Source: Flavobacteriales bacterium (GTDB taxonomy: Bacteria > Bacteroidota > Bacteroidia > Flavobacteriales_D > Sanyastnellaceae). From it: 37,326 nt of DNA. The stretch lies in the NCBI GenBank assembly GCA_947442505.1, contig CANEVR010000022.1, positions 1 to 37,326 of the forward strand, read 5' to 3'. The notes under the pieces are model-generated. The model saw only the letters and a program-made list of their open reading frames with translations. It was not told where the DNA came from and did not search any database. Of this stretch, positions 23,617 through 32,323 are shown piece by piece. A program made the position numbers and the translations under genes. Numbering within the stretch: position 1 is the first letter of the stretch; the number at the start of each line of letters is the position of its first letter.

Positions 23617-25551
23617 ATGACCGAATATAAAGCTGGCCCCCTGTTATCACAAATCTTGGAACCCAAAGACCTGAAAGAGAAGGTCAAGGAAAAAGATTTA
23701 CCCCAATTGTGTCAAGAGTTACGTCAATACATTGTTGACATCGTTTCTGAAAAAGGCGGTCATTTTGGCGCCAGCTTGGGCGTAGTGGAAATGACTGTGG
23801 CCCTTCATTATGTCTACAACACCCCTTATGATCAATTGGTTTGGGATGTAGGGCATCAGGCATACGGGCACAAGATTTTAACGGGTAGAAGGGACCTATT
23901 TCACACCAATAGGAAATACAAGGGAATCTCAGGTTTTCCCAAACGTTCAGAGAGTCCTTTTGACACCTTTGGCGTAGGACATAGCTCAACGTCCATTTCT
24001 GCAGCAGTGGGAATGGCGGTAGCATCAAAAATCAAAGAAGAGAAAGACAGGAATGTAGTAGCTGTCATTGGTGATGGCGCGATGACCGCAGGGTTGGCCT
24101 TTGAAGGTTTGAACCACGGAGGCATCACAGATTCAAATATTTTGGTTGTGTTAAACGACAACTGCATGAGTATCGACCCCAATGTCGGCGCGCTCAAAGA
24201 GTATTTGACAGACATTACCACCAGTCACACTTACAACAAAGTGAAAGACGATGTGTGGCAATTGTTGGGCAAGGTGAGCAAGTTTGGTCCAAATGCCCAA
24301 GCCGTAGCACATAAAATTTCAGAGGCGCTCAAAGGGTCATTGATCAAAGAGAGCAATTTGTTCGAGTCTTTGAAATGGAGGTATTTCGGGCCAATCGATG
24401 GACATGATGTGAATCACATGGTGAAGGTGATGGAAGATTTGAAAGATATTCCAGGTCCAAAAATATTGCATTGTATTACAAAAAAGGGAAAGGGATATGC
24501 ACCAGCTGAAGCGGGTTCTCCAACCACTTGGCATGCCCCAGGAATCTTCAATAAAGAGACGGGTGAGATAGTCAAGGTGGTTCCAAAAAATCCTCAACCG
24601 CCCTTGTATCAAGATGTGTTTGGACACAGCATTATCGAATTGGCTGAGAAGAACGAAAAAATCGTTGGAGTTACACCAGCGATGCCATCAGGAAGCTCAT
24701 TGAAGTTCATGATGGAAGCCATGCCCAAGCGAGCATTTGACGTGGGTATTGCAGAGCAACACGCAGTGACATTTAGTGCAGGGATGGCCACCCAAGGGTT
24801 GGTTCCATTTTGCAACATATACAGTTCTTTTATGCAGCGCGCTTTTGATCAAGTGCTGCACGATGTAGCGATTCAAAATTTGAACGTTGTTTTTTGTTTG
24901 GATAGAGGCGGTTTGGTAGGTGCTGATGGACCAACGCATCATGGCGCATATGATTTGGCTTACATGCGATGTATTCCCAACATGGTGGTTTCCTCCCCTA
25001 TGAATGAACAAGAACTTCGCAATTTGATGTACACTGCACAAATGGAGAATATGGGTCCCTTTACCATTCGTTACCCCAGAGGAAATGGAGTCATGACAGA
25101 CTGGAAGACACCATTTGAGGAGGTGAAAGTGGGTCAAGGCAGACGATTGAAAAATGGTTCTGACATTGCATTCTTGTCTTTGGGACCTATCGGTAATTAT
25201 GTGACCAAGGCCATTGCAGCATTGGAACAAAATGGGGTGAGTGTCGCGCATTATGACATGCGTTTTGTGAAACCCATTGATGAGGTAATGCTGCATGAAG
25301 TTTTTGGAAAATTCAAGCATGTCATAACCATTGAAGATGGTTGTATACAAGGTGGCATGGGATCCGCAGTTTTGGAATTCATGGGCGATAATGGATATGC
25401 CAGCCGCGTCAAGCGAATGGGTATTCCAGACAAGTATATTGAACATGGCACGCAGGATGAGTTGTATGCAGAGTGTGGTTTTGATGTCAATGGAATGATT
25501 GCTGCAGTGAATGAGATGTTGGACCTTTCGGTTGCTGTTCAAACGGCTTAG
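23617..25551 (+). CDS. dxs: 1-deoxy-D-xylulose-5-phosphate synthase
   Basis: 644 residues. It condenses pyruvate and glyceraldehyde 3-phosphate with thiamine diphosphate, the first step of the MEP pathway. Motifs: GGHFGASLGVVEMTVALHYV (catalytic-His region), WDVGHQAYGHKIL, the ThDP motif GDGAMTAG to NDN (about 150-186), IAEQHAVTFSAGMA in the pyrimidine domain, and the C-terminal transketolase domain with TIEDGCIQGGMGSA. It has its own promoter candidate and is followed 3 bp later by a DUF2480 gene. Confidence 0.97.
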   Translation: MTEYKAGPLLSQILEPKDLKEKVKEKDLPQLCQELRQYIVDIVSEKGGHFGASLGVVEMTVALHYVYNTPYDQLVWDVGHQAYGHKILTGRRDLFHTNRKYKGISGFPKRSESPFDTFGVGHSSTSISAAVGMAVASKIKEEKDRNVVAVIGDGAMTAGLAFEGLNHGGITDSNILVVLNDNCMSIDPNVGALKEYLTDITTSHTYNKVKDDVWQLLGKVSKFGPNAQAVAHKISEALKGSLIKESNLFESLKWRYFGPIDGHDVNHMVKVMEDLKDIPGPKILHCITKKGKGYAPAEAGSPTTWHAPGIFNKETGEIVKVVPKNPQPPLYQDVFGHSIIELAEKNEKIVGVTPAMPSGSSLKFMMEAMPKRAFDVGIAEQHAVTFSAGMATQGLVPFCNIYSSFMQRAFDQVLHDVAIQNLNVVFCLDRGGLVGADGPTHHGAYDLAYMRCIPNMVVSSPMNEQELRNLMYTAQMENMGPFTIRYPRGNGVMTDWKTPFEEVKVGQGRRLKNGSDIAFLSLGPIGNYVTKAIAALEQNGVSVAHYDMRFVKPIDEVMLHEVFGKFKHVITIEDGCIQGGMGSAVLEFMGDNGYASRVKRMGIPDKYIEHGTQDELYAECGFDVNGMIAAVNEMLDLSVAVQTA

Positions 25552-25554
25552 AAA

Positions 25555-26052
25555 ATGGAAATTGTCAATCGCGTTGCGGGAAGTGGCTTGATTACCATTG
25601 ATCTCCAAGATTTGGTGGATCAGGCATTATTTGAATGCATCGACATAAGACCCGCATTGTGGCAAGGATTGGCGCTGAGAGAGGCCGATTTAAAATCGTT
25701 CACAGAAGATTTACTTCTCCAAGATTTTAGTCATAAAGTGCTTTGGTTAGATATCCCCAGCGATATTGTTGTCCCCCAATGGGCATTCATTTGGATGCAA
25801 TCCAAGTTGTATGGAAAGACAAAGGGTTTTTTTCTAGGCCCATTGTTAGATGCCCAAAGGTCTTTTCTCAAAAGCCATATTTTGAACATGCAAGAATCGG
25901 ATTGGGAGGGTAAAAGAGTTGTCATCAAAGGTTGCACTGACCAACGCATAAGCCCAGAGATTCAGATGCTGCTGGTTGATCGTTTGTTACCTTGGGTCAA
26001 GAGTTTGATGTATGGAGAGCCGTGTTCTACGGTTCCATTGTTTAAGCGGTGA
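25555..26052 (+). CDS. DUF2480 family protein
   Basis: 165 residues. The sequence (MEIVNRVAGSGLITIDLQDL; FLGPLLDAQRSFLKSHI; VVIKGCTDQRISPEIQMLL; LPWVKSLMYGEPCSTVPLFKR) matches the DUF2480 pattern known in Bacteroidota. The function is unknown. It is 3 bp downstream of dxs and so very likely co-transcribed. No signal peptide or membrane segment is seen. Confidence 0.85.
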   Translation: MEIVNRVAGSGLITIDLQDLVDQALFECIDIRPALWQGLALREADLKSFTEDLLLQDFSHKVLWLDIPSDIVVPQWAFIWMQSKLYGKTKGFFLGPLLDAQRSFLKSHILNMQESDWEGKRVVIKGCTDQRISPEIQMLLVDRLLPWVKSLMYGEPCSTVPLFKR

Positions 26053-26060
26053 TTGTATAA

Positions 26061-26341
26061 TTATGATTTCGCTCCTACGGAGCTTTTTGAAATGTGCACT
26101 TTTGTGGCTATTATGATTTCGCTCCTACGGAGCTATTCGGAGTATTTATCTAACAAGCTACTATGATTTAGCTCCTGCGGAGCCGATATCAATTTGATTT
26201 TAGAAAGTAATTGTTTTCAAGTCCCGTAGGGACGATATCCCAATAGAAATAGTGTAATTTTGTACCAAGCCCCGTAGGGGCGACATCTTAATCGCAAATT
26301 CCTAAATTTGTCTCAAGCCCCTGAATGGCAGAATCACAATA
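26061..26341. repeat. REP-like array: six 13-nt hairpins at 48-50-bp spacing in two orientations
   Basis: Cores start at 26071, 26121, 26171, 26221, 26269 and 26317. The first three (GCTCCTACGGAGC twice, then GCTCCTGCGGAGC) follow a TATGATTT flank. The next two (GTCCCGTAGGGAC, GCCCCGTAGGGGC) are followed by GATATC or GACATC, which reads as the reverse complement of the first flank, so they are inverted copies. The sixth (GCCCCTGAATGGC) is decayed. The stems differ by paired changes (GCTCC/GGAGC, GTCCC/GGGAC, GCCCC/GGGGC). This fills the gap 26053-26371 upstream of the transposase. Confidence 0.88.
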
Positions 26342-26371
26342 GTCCAACAACAAAAGAGCTAATAACTTAAT

Positions 26372-26833
26372 ATGGCAAATACCTACACCCAAATTTATGT
26401 GCACATTGTTTTTTCCGTAAAGGGTAGGCAAAATCTTCTCGATAAGGATTGGCGAGATGATTTGTTCAGTTATATGGGAGGAATTGTTAACGCAAAAGGA
26501 CAAAAGATTTTTGCCGTTGGCGGAGTTGCAGATCATGTTCATTTATTGATTAGTCTTAAGCCTAATATCACTATTTCCGAATTGTTTAGAGACATAAAAT
26601 CGAATTCTGCAAAATGGATAAATGAGAGTAAATTGGTGATGGGTAAGTTTCAGTGGCAGGAAGGGTACGGCGGTTTTTCCTGCTCCAAATCTCACATTGA
26701 TAATACAATTGGATACATTCGGAATCAAGATTTGCACCACAAAACAATTTCATTCAAAGAAGAATACATGAATCTGCTGAATGAATTTAATATTGATTTC
26801 GATGATAAGTATCTTTTTGAATGGATTGATTAA
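26372..26833 (+). CDS. IS200/IS605-like (REP-associated) HUH transposase, apparently intact
   Basis: 153 residues, normal length for an IS200-type TnpA. The HUH motif is DHVHLLI (H55, H57), and the catalytic Tyr is Y115 in IGYIRNQDLHH. The N-terminus MANTYTQIYVHIVFSVKGRQ and the end DDKYLFEWID are typical of the Bacteroidota branch. The family nicks single-stranded DNA at hairpins and joins to a 5' phosphotyrosine. It sits 31 bp after the last hairpin of the REP-like array, which suggests the array is its substrate or footprint. No second transposon gene (tnpB) is present. The 156 bp after it (26834-26989) are AT-rich with no clear repeat. Confidence 0.9.
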   Translation: MANTYTQIYVHIVFSVKGRQNLLDKDWRDDLFSYMGGIVNAKGQKIFAVGGVADHVHLLISLKPNITISELFRDIKSNSAKWINESKLVMGKFQWQEGYGGFSCSKSHIDNTIGYIRNQDLHHKTISFKEEYMNLLNEFNIDFDDKYLFEWID

Positions 26834-26989
26834 AAACTTTCTGTATTGTCTGCTCAAAACATGCGAATTGTATTCAATTACAGATACTCTTGTTTAGCTT
26901 GTATTTCAATAGATATTCCCTTTTTTATATGCTTATGTGTACCTTATATGTTTCTTTTTTGTGAGATGAATTTGAAATAATGTTGTCTC

Positions 26990-27532
26990 ATGAAACAACA
27001 GATATTTTTAGAATCCGACCAAATTTACCGGGTAACTTGGGTCGCGCCAATGGATGGTATGTTTTACAACCATTTGGAAAGTCAATCATTGAATGCTGAT
27101 TATCTTCAGGAGCAATTGGAAGGTGCTGGACAGCTCTTGGGATGGGTGATGGTTCCAGGGCAATGTCATATTTTAATACAACTGAGGACAATGAAAAAGG
27201 GTGAGGGAGTATTGGTTTTTTCGGAGAAGATGAAATTGATTTTTGGGTTGGCTTTCTTTTTCGAAACGGATCGTCGATACAGCGCAAGGTGGGTGACACC
27301 CAAGTTCATATCTTGTCCCGCTTTTGGAGTGGCACGCAGTTTTATGTTGAGAGATCAAATTCGTTTTATACATGATGTTCCTGTGGCGCTGGGGTATGCA
27401 GTGGATCAGTTTGATTGGCCATTGAGTTCCGCGCAATATGTGCACAATGTCAAATGGAATCATCCGTTGTTTGATTGGTGGAAGAATGAAAACACAAATT
27501 TGACCATCAATGACCCATCTGTTGCGCAATAA
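26990..27532 (+). CDS. Degenerate or domesticated RAYT-like (Y1 HUH-fold) protein lacking catalytic residues
   Basis: 180 residues, full-length and uninterrupted. The N-terminus (FLESDQIYRVTWVAPMDGMF) matches the opening strand of REP-associated tyrosine transposases. LGWVMVPGQCHILIQL aligns with the usual W(V/C)xMPNHVHLLI, so HUH has become Q58-C59-H60. IRFIHDVPVALGYAVDQFDWPLSSAQYV aligns with the NYIHxNPVKAGxVxxPEDYxxSSARDY block, so the catalytic Tyr is F126. The frame is open and the fold signature kept while both active-site motifs are lost, which suggests a non-catalytic DNA-binding role or slow decay. It is 16 bp upstream of the sensor kinase and probably co-transcribed. Confidence 0.7.
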   Translation: MKQQIFLESDQIYRVTWVAPMDGMFYNHLESQSLNADYLQEQLEGAGQLLGWVMVPGQCHILIQLRTMKKGEGVLVFSEKMKLIFGLAFFFETDRRYSARWVTPKFISCPAFGVARSFMLRDQIRFIHDVPVALGYAVDQFDWPLSSAQYVHNVKWNHPLFDWWKNENTNLTINDPSVAQ

Positions 27533-27548
27533 TGATTAAATTGGTTCG

Positions 27549-29033
27549 ATGAATTTATACAGCAGTAAACAGCGTTGGAAATGGTTTTTGGTCTTGTTGG
27601 CTTTGTTGCTGGTACTTTTTACATTGGGGTATACGCAAATCATCGTAGATAGAATCAAGGAAGATGAAAAACAGAAAGTTGAATTGTGGGCCCAAAGCAT
27701 CAGTAGAAATGCAGAGTCTACTGAGTATATTGATTCATTGCTACACTTGCTCAGAGCTGAGGAGGAAACCAAGGGCAGATTGATTGGTAGAGCTTTGAGT
27801 ATCATTTCAAATGGTGATCCCAATCTTGATTACTCTTTTCCTTCTGAGTTTTTAAAGGAGAACAATTCCATCCCCATTTTGCTATACGATAAAGGCAATC
27901 GATTTCAGCAAGGGAAAAATCTGCCCAAGGGCAAAGAAATGAATGCACAGTTTGCAGATTCATTGCGGGATAAGATTACGGAGAAATATGCTCCCATTTT
28001 GATTCCGGAGTTGGGAATGAAGTTGTATTTTGATGATAGTGAATTGTACAAGAGCATCGAGCAAAAGTTGAATGAGCTGAACAATAGCTTTTTGAACAAT
28101 GAGGTAGTAGGGTCAACAGCTGTTCCCATTGTTGTCATTGATCAGAAGTCAGGCAGGGTAATCAAATATGCCCGACTTAAAGAGGAGGATGTGACCAATC
28201 CTGCGCGATTGGAAGAGATAAAATCTTTTAATGCACCCATAAAAGTTGTTCAGCCGGATGGCTTGGCAGTGAATATTTATTACGAGGATTCTTTGGTGCT
28301 TCAGCAGATAAAGTATTTTCCCATTGGGCAGTTGGTGTTGGTTGCAGTATTTCTCATGGTGAGTTACCTTATTTTCTCGACATACCGCAAAGCAGAACAG
28401 AATCAAGTATGGGTGGGTATGGCCAAGGAAACTGCACATCAATTGGGAACACCACTCAGCTCTCTAATGGGATGGGGCGCTTTATTGGAATCACAAGGTG
28501 TGGAAAAATCCTACATCGAGGAATTGAATAAGGATGTGAATCGATTGCAAATCATCACTGAACGTTTCTCTAAGATTGGTTCTCAAGCTGAGTTGAAAGA
28601 GGTGGATTTGCGAACCACCATTCAAGAGGCAGTGGATTATGTACAGAAGCGGGTGTCGAAGCACATTCAATTTGAAAAGCATTTGCCAACCCAACCGGTT
28701 GTGTTAAAAGTCAATGAGCCATTGTTTGGATGGGTGATCGAGAATTTGGTAAGAAATGCTGCGGACGCCATGGGTGAGTCGGGTGTCATTGAGATTCGCA
28801 TATTTACTGATGAGCAGTGGGTTCATGTGGAATTGCGGGATACTGGAAAGGGGATTCCTAAAAACAAATGGAAAACAGTGTTTAAGCCTGGCTATACAAC
28901 CAAACCGCGTGGTTGGGGATTGGGACTGTCATTGGTGAAGCGCATTGTCGAAGAATACCACAAAGGCCACATCTATGTAATCCGCTCAGAAGAAGATGCA
29001 GGAACCACTTTTAGGATAGACTTAAAGCGTTAG
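27549..29033 (+). CDS. Sensor histidine kinase (orphan)
   Basis: 494 residues. Membrane helices lie at about 11-32 and 256-277, with a roughly 220-residue extracytoplasmic sensor part between them and no recognised sensor domain. The cytoplasmic part has the H-box MAKETAHQLGTPLSSLMGW (H297), N-box ENLVRNAADAM (N403), G1 DTGKGIP (431) and G2 GWGLGL (455). The HQLGTPL form is the version common in Bacteroidota kinases. No response regulator or receiver domain is nearby, so the partner is elsewhere. It follows the RAYT-like gene by 16 bp and overlaps the convergent GNAT gene by 12 bp. Confidence 0.92.
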   Translation: MNLYSSKQRWKWFLVLLALLLVLFTLGYTQIIVDRIKEDEKQKVELWAQSISRNAESTEYIDSLLHLLRAEEETKGRLIGRALSIISNGDPNLDYSFPSEFLKENNSIPILLYDKGNRFQQGKNLPKGKEMNAQFADSLRDKITEKYAPILIPELGMKLYFDDSELYKSIEQKLNELNNSFLNNEVVGSTAVPIVVIDQKSGRVIKYARLKEEDVTNPARLEEIKSFNAPIKVVQPDGLAVNIYYEDSLVLQQIKYFPIGQLVLVAVFLMVSYLIFSTYRKAEQNQVWVGMAKETAHQLGTPLSSLMGWGALLESQGVEKSYIEELNKDVNRLQIITERFSKIGSQAELKEVDLRTTIQEAVDYVQKRVSKHIQFEKHLPTQPVVLKVNEPLFGWVIENLVRNAADAMGESGVIEIRIFTDEQWVHVELRDTGKGIPKNKWKTVFKPGYTTKPRGWGLGLSLVKRIVEEYHKGHIYVIRSEEDAGTTFRIDLKR

Positions 29034-29519
29034 ATCCTTGACCATGACGTAGTCATTCATGTGATAGCCCATACCGATATCAATGTCTTCTGATTTTTCT
29101 ATTACAAAACCGATGTGCTCATAGAAACCAATTGATTTGTTCTTTCTGTTGACATTGAGTTCAATGGCTTTTTTTCCTTGCCGGCGTCCCTCTTCAAAAA
29201 TATGGGTTAACATTTGAAGTCCCCATCCATTCTTTTGCGCAGCAGGATGAACATATAACTTGTGCAATCTTACACGTTGATCATTGTGATGAATGCGGTA
29301 AGATGCAAATCCATGCGGAATTCCGTCCTCTTGCAGCAGAATGAATACATCGCCTTCATCCATTTGTTTTTCCAATGATTCTATGCTGTACATGTTGCTC
29401 AACATGTAGTCGATTTGATCTTTGGAGATCATGTAGTCATATACCAAAGGCCAAATAATATGTGCCAAATCATGAATGGTTTTTAAATCCTTCTTCTCTA
29501 CAATCTCAATATTAGCCAT
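29022..29519 (-). CDS. GNAT family N-acetyltransferase
   Basis: 165 residues. The acetyl-CoA loop is visible as VRLHKLYVHPAAQKNGWGLQML (Q-x-x-G-x-G-type), followed by KAIELNVNRKNKSIGFYEHIGF, the usual strand-helix end of GNAT proteins. The substrate is unknown. Its start overlaps the end of miaE by 8 bp, so the two are translated together. Its 3' end overlaps the sensor kinase by 12 bp on the opposite strand. Confidence 0.88.
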   Translation of the reverse strand: MANIEIVEKKDLKTIHDLAHIIWPLVYDYMISKDQIDYMLSNMYSIESLEKQMDEGDVFILLQEDGIPHGFASYRIHHNDQRVRLHKLYVHPAAQKNGWGLQMLTHIFEEGRRQGKKAIELNVNRKNKSIGFYEHIGFVIEKSEDIDIGMGYHMNDYVMVKDLTL

Positions 29520-30108
29520 GCATCGTTTCTTTTTTTCCGTATTTCATCATCAGAGAGGCTTCGTATTCTAAAAATTCTTGCCATCTTTTGTCCACGTCAA
29601 TACCTCTGCTGTATTTGCGGGCAAAACCAATGAAGGTGGTATAATGTTCGGCTTCACTGGCCATTAGGCTGAAGTAAAACTGTCTCAATTCTTCGTCCTC
29701 TATTTCTTGCGAAAGTATTTTAAACCGCTCACAACTGCGGGCTTCTATCATGGCTGCAAAAAGCATTCTGTCTACAAAGTTTTGTTCTTTGCTACCACCT
29801 TGCTTGATAAATGAGGCCAAATCATGCACATACTCATCTTTCCTTTCTCTACCTAGCTTTAGACCTCTCTTCAGCAATTGTTGGTGAACTTGCCCAAAAT
29901 GCTCCATTTCTTCTTGTGCAATTCTCACCATTTCCGTGACCAAATCAGGATATTCTGGATACCTAACAATACTTGAAATGGCATTGCTGGCTGCTTTTTG
30001 CTCGCAATAGGCATGATCAGTGAGAACTTCCTCAATGTTCTTTTCGGCAATATTTACCCAGCGGGGATCAGTGGGCAATTTGAGTCCCAGCATTACTTTT
30101 TCTGACAT
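29512..30108 (-). CDS. miaE: tRNA-(ms2io6A)-hydroxylase
   Basis: 198 residues, a ferritin-like four-helix diiron protein. The family hydroxylates the isopentenyl group on 2-methylthio-N6-isopentenyladenosine at tRNA position 37, using O2. The diiron ligand pattern is visible as E36 in CEQKAASN, EEMEHF (about 67-71), EARSCERF and SEAEHYTTF. The isopentenyl substrate derives from the MEP pathway, of which ispD and dxs are in this window. It is divergent from rnr and leads a two-gene operon with the GNAT gene. Confidence 0.92.
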   Translation of the reverse strand: MSEKVMLGLKLPTDPRWVNIAEKNIEEVLTDHAYCEQKAASNAISSIVRYPEYPDLVTEMVRIAQEEMEHFGQVHQQLLKRGLKLGRERKDEYVHDLASFIKQGGSKEQNFVDRMLFAAMIEARSCERFKILSQEIEDEELRQFYFSLMASEAEHYTTFIGFARKYSRGIDVDKRWQEFLEYEASLMMKYGKKETMHG

Positions 30109-30112
30109 GATG

Positions 30113-30143
30113 CAAAGTTGATACGAAAAGAGAAAAAATCAAA
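30113..30143 (-). promoter_or_regulatory. Promoter of miaE (Bacteroidota -33/-7 type), leaderless
   Basis: On the minus strand TTTG (30140-30143) and CAACTTTG (30113-30120) are separated by exactly 19 bp, against a consensus of TTTG, about 19-21 bp, TAnnTTTG. The ATG begins 4 bp after the -7 element, so the transcript should start at or next to the start codon. Confidence 0.65.
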
Positions 30144-30157
30144 ACCAATGGAGAATG

Positions 30158-30191
30158 TTGTCTTCATAGTGAAAATTAGTTTCTACCTTCG
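30158..30191 (+). promoter_or_regulatory. Candidate promoter of rnr
   Basis: TTG at 30158-30160 and TACCTTCG at 30184-30191 (one mismatch to TAnnTTTG) are 23 bp apart, and the ATG follows 6 bp later. The spacing is at the long end, so this is a weaker match than the miaE promoter facing it. Confidence 0.4.
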
Positions 30192-30197
30192 TTACTG

Positions 30198-32321
30198 ATG
30201 AAAAAAACGAAAAGAAAAGAAGGCTCAGGCAATAAGAGAGTGGTAACAGAACAAGTGATGCAAGCATTGAATGCGAGTCCGACTCGTCCAGTGAATTATA
30301 AACAGTTATCAGCGATATTGGGTATTCAGGATTCAGGAAGTCGTGTTTTACTCATGGAGGTATTGGAAGAATTGAAGTTGGCGGGTTTAATCAAAGAACG
30401 AGAGCGTGGTAAGTATTTGCCAGCGGTATTAGCATCCAACTTGGTTCAAGGTGTCTTGGACATCAATCGATTTGGAAGAGGTTTTGTGCGTATAGATGGC
30501 GTTGAAGAGGATATCATGCTAGAGAAAGGTAGGTATGGAACAGCATTGCCCGGAGATGTGATTGAACTTTCGCTCTCAGGCACTGCCAGAAGGCCACGTG
30601 TTGAGTTCAAGCGAATTGTGAAGCGCGGAAGAGAGGAGTATGTGGGTGTATTTCATGACAAAGGAGTTTATGCCGAAGTGAAGCCAGTGAGCAAGCAGAT
30701 GCCCATCTATTTTGTGATTAAAGAAGATGGAAAATCAACGGCTATCAATGGTGATAAAGTTTTGGTTAAAATAAAGCAATGGACGGATCCTAAGCGGATG
30801 CCGATTGCAGAAGTAACCAAGGTATTTGGACAGCAGGGTGTTCATGATGTTGAGATGCATGCCATTCTAGCTGAGTTTGATTTGCCCTATGAGTTTCCGG
30901 ATCACGTGATTGCGGCTGCCAATGAAATAGAGCCAGGTTTTACGCCTGAGGAAATCGCGAAGCGAAAAGACTTCAGGGGCGTTACTACTTTTACCATTGA
31001 CCCCTTTGATGCTAAGGATTTTGACGATGCGTTGTCTTTGAGAAAATTGGAGAACGGCAATTGGGAGGTTGGAGTGCACATCGCCGATGTTACCTATTAT
31101 GTGAAGGAAGGCTCAATTGTTGATCAAGAAGCTCAGCTCAGAGCAACCAGTGTGTACTTGGTGGACAGAACCATTCCAATGCTGCCAGAGCGATTATCCA
31201 ACGAACTTTGTTCTTTAAGACCACAAGAGGAGAAGATGACTTTTTCAGTTGTTTTTGAGATATTGCCCAAGGGAGAAATCGTCAATCATTGGATTGGAAG
31301 AACAATCATCAAGAGTGACCGCCGATTTACCTATGAGGAAGTACAGGCCATGATTGAAGGAGCTGATGGAGAATACAAAGAAGAGTGCATAACCATCAAT
31401 GAATTGGCCAAGCTGTTTAGAAAGAAACGATTTGATGAAGGAAGTATTGATTTTAGCAGTGAGGAGGTAAAGTTTAAACTGGACGAAAAGGGAGTGCCTA
31501 CGGGCGTTTACGTGAAAGTGATGAAAGAGGCCAATCAGCTGATTGAAGAGTTTATGTTGTTAGCCAATCAATATGTGGCTATGTATGCTGGAAAGCCAGC
31601 CAATGGAAGTCCCAAGCCTTTTGTCTACCGTGTGCATGATTTACCAAGTCCAGAGAAGATACAGCAGTTGAAAACATTCTTGAAACACTTGGGATATAAG
31701 TTGCCCAAGAGTTCAGATAGTGTGAGCGGAAGTGTTATCAAAGCTTTGTTGGCAAGTGTGGAGGGTCAACAGGAAGAAAGTATGGTGCAAATCATGGCCA
31801 TCAGATCCATGGCCAAAGCGGAGTACAGCACAAAGAATATTGGCCATTATGGTTTGGCATTTTCTTATTATTCACATTTCACATCGCCCATCAGACGTTA
31901 TCCGGATGTTATTGTGCATCGTTTGTTAGACAAGTACATCCATGATCAAGGTTTGCCCAATGTATCGCAATTGGATTTGCATTGTAAGCATGACTCTATG
32001 ATGGAGAAGCGCGCGGCGGAGGCGGAGAGAGCCAGCACCAAATACAAGCAAGTAGAGTTTCTATTGATGCACAAGGATCAAGTCTTTGAAGGTCGTGTAA
32101 GTGGAATTACTTCAGGGGGATTATACATTGAATTAAAAGACAACAAGTGTGAAGGTTTTCTTCCGATGGAAGAATTGGGCTATGATTTTGCATTTGAAAA
32201 GGCAGCTTATATCTTGGTGAATGACAGAGGAGAGGAGATACATTTAGGTGATGAGTTGGAAGTGAAAGTGAAAAGTGGCGATTTGATTGAGCGTCAGATC
32301 TTATTTTCATTGGTTGATTAG
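30198..32321 (+). CDS. rnr: Ribonuclease R (VacB/RNase II family 3'-5' exoribonuclease)
   Basis: 707 residues. It degrades structured RNA 3' to 5' and acts in RNA turnover and tRNA/rRNA quality control. Order: basic N-terminus with a winged-helix part (RVVTEQVMQALNASPTRPVNYKQ), two cold-shock OB domains (about 85-240), RNB catalytic domain with TIDPFDAKDFDDALSL (about 266-281, four active-site Asp), RNB end SYYSHFTSPIRRYPDVIVHRLL, and C-terminal S1 (VFEGRVSGITSGGLYIEL). The Lys-rich tail of E. coli RNase R is absent, which accounts for part of the shorter length. Confidence 0.96.
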   Translation: MKKTKRKEGSGNKRVVTEQVMQALNASPTRPVNYKQLSAILGIQDSGSRVLLMEVLEELKLAGLIKERERGKYLPAVLASNLVQGVLDINRFGRGFVRIDGVEEDIMLEKGRYGTALPGDVIELSLSGTARRPRVEFKRIVKRGREEYVGVFHDKGVYAEVKPVSKQMPIYFVIKEDGKSTAINGDKVLVKIKQWTDPKRMPIAEVTKVFGQQGVHDVEMHAILAEFDLPYEFPDHVIAAANEIEPGFTPEEIAKRKDFRGVTTFTIDPFDAKDFDDALSLRKLENGNWEVGVHIADVTYYVKEGSIVDQEAQLRATSVYLVDRTIPMLPERLSNELCSLRPQEEKMTFSVVFEILPKGEIVNHWIGRTIIKSDRRFTYEEVQAMIEGADGEYKEECITINELAKLFRKKRFDEGSIDFSSEEVKFKLDEKGVPTGVYVKVMKEANQLIEEFMLLANQYVAMYAGKPANGSPKPFVYRVHDLPSPEKIQQLKTFLKHLGYKLPKSSDSVSGSVIKALLASVEGQQEESMVQIMAIRSMAKAEYSTKNIGHYGLAFSYYSHFTSPIRRYPDVIVHRLLDKYIHDQGLPNVSQLDLHCKHDSMMEKRAAEAERASTKYKQVEFLLMHKDQVFEGRVSGITSGGLYIELKDNKCEGFLPMEELGYDFAFEKAAYILVNDRGEEIHLGDELEVKVKSGDLIERQILFSLVD

Positions 32322-32323
32322 AT

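Noticed and set aside
24697-25608. 303-codon open frame antisense to dxs
   Set aside because: dxs is a clear match over its whole length; the antisense translation is His/Ile/Asn-rich with no domain or start context. It is a shadow.
26061-26341. Evenly spaced short palindromic repeats, CRISPR-like
   Set aside because: The repeats are only 13 nt plus short flanks, differ in stem sequence, occur in both orientations, and have no cas genes nearby. REP-like array fits better.
26288-26542. Minus-strand frame across the end of the REP array and transposase start
   Set aside because: It overlaps the clear tnpA frame and repeat DNA; no homology pattern seen.
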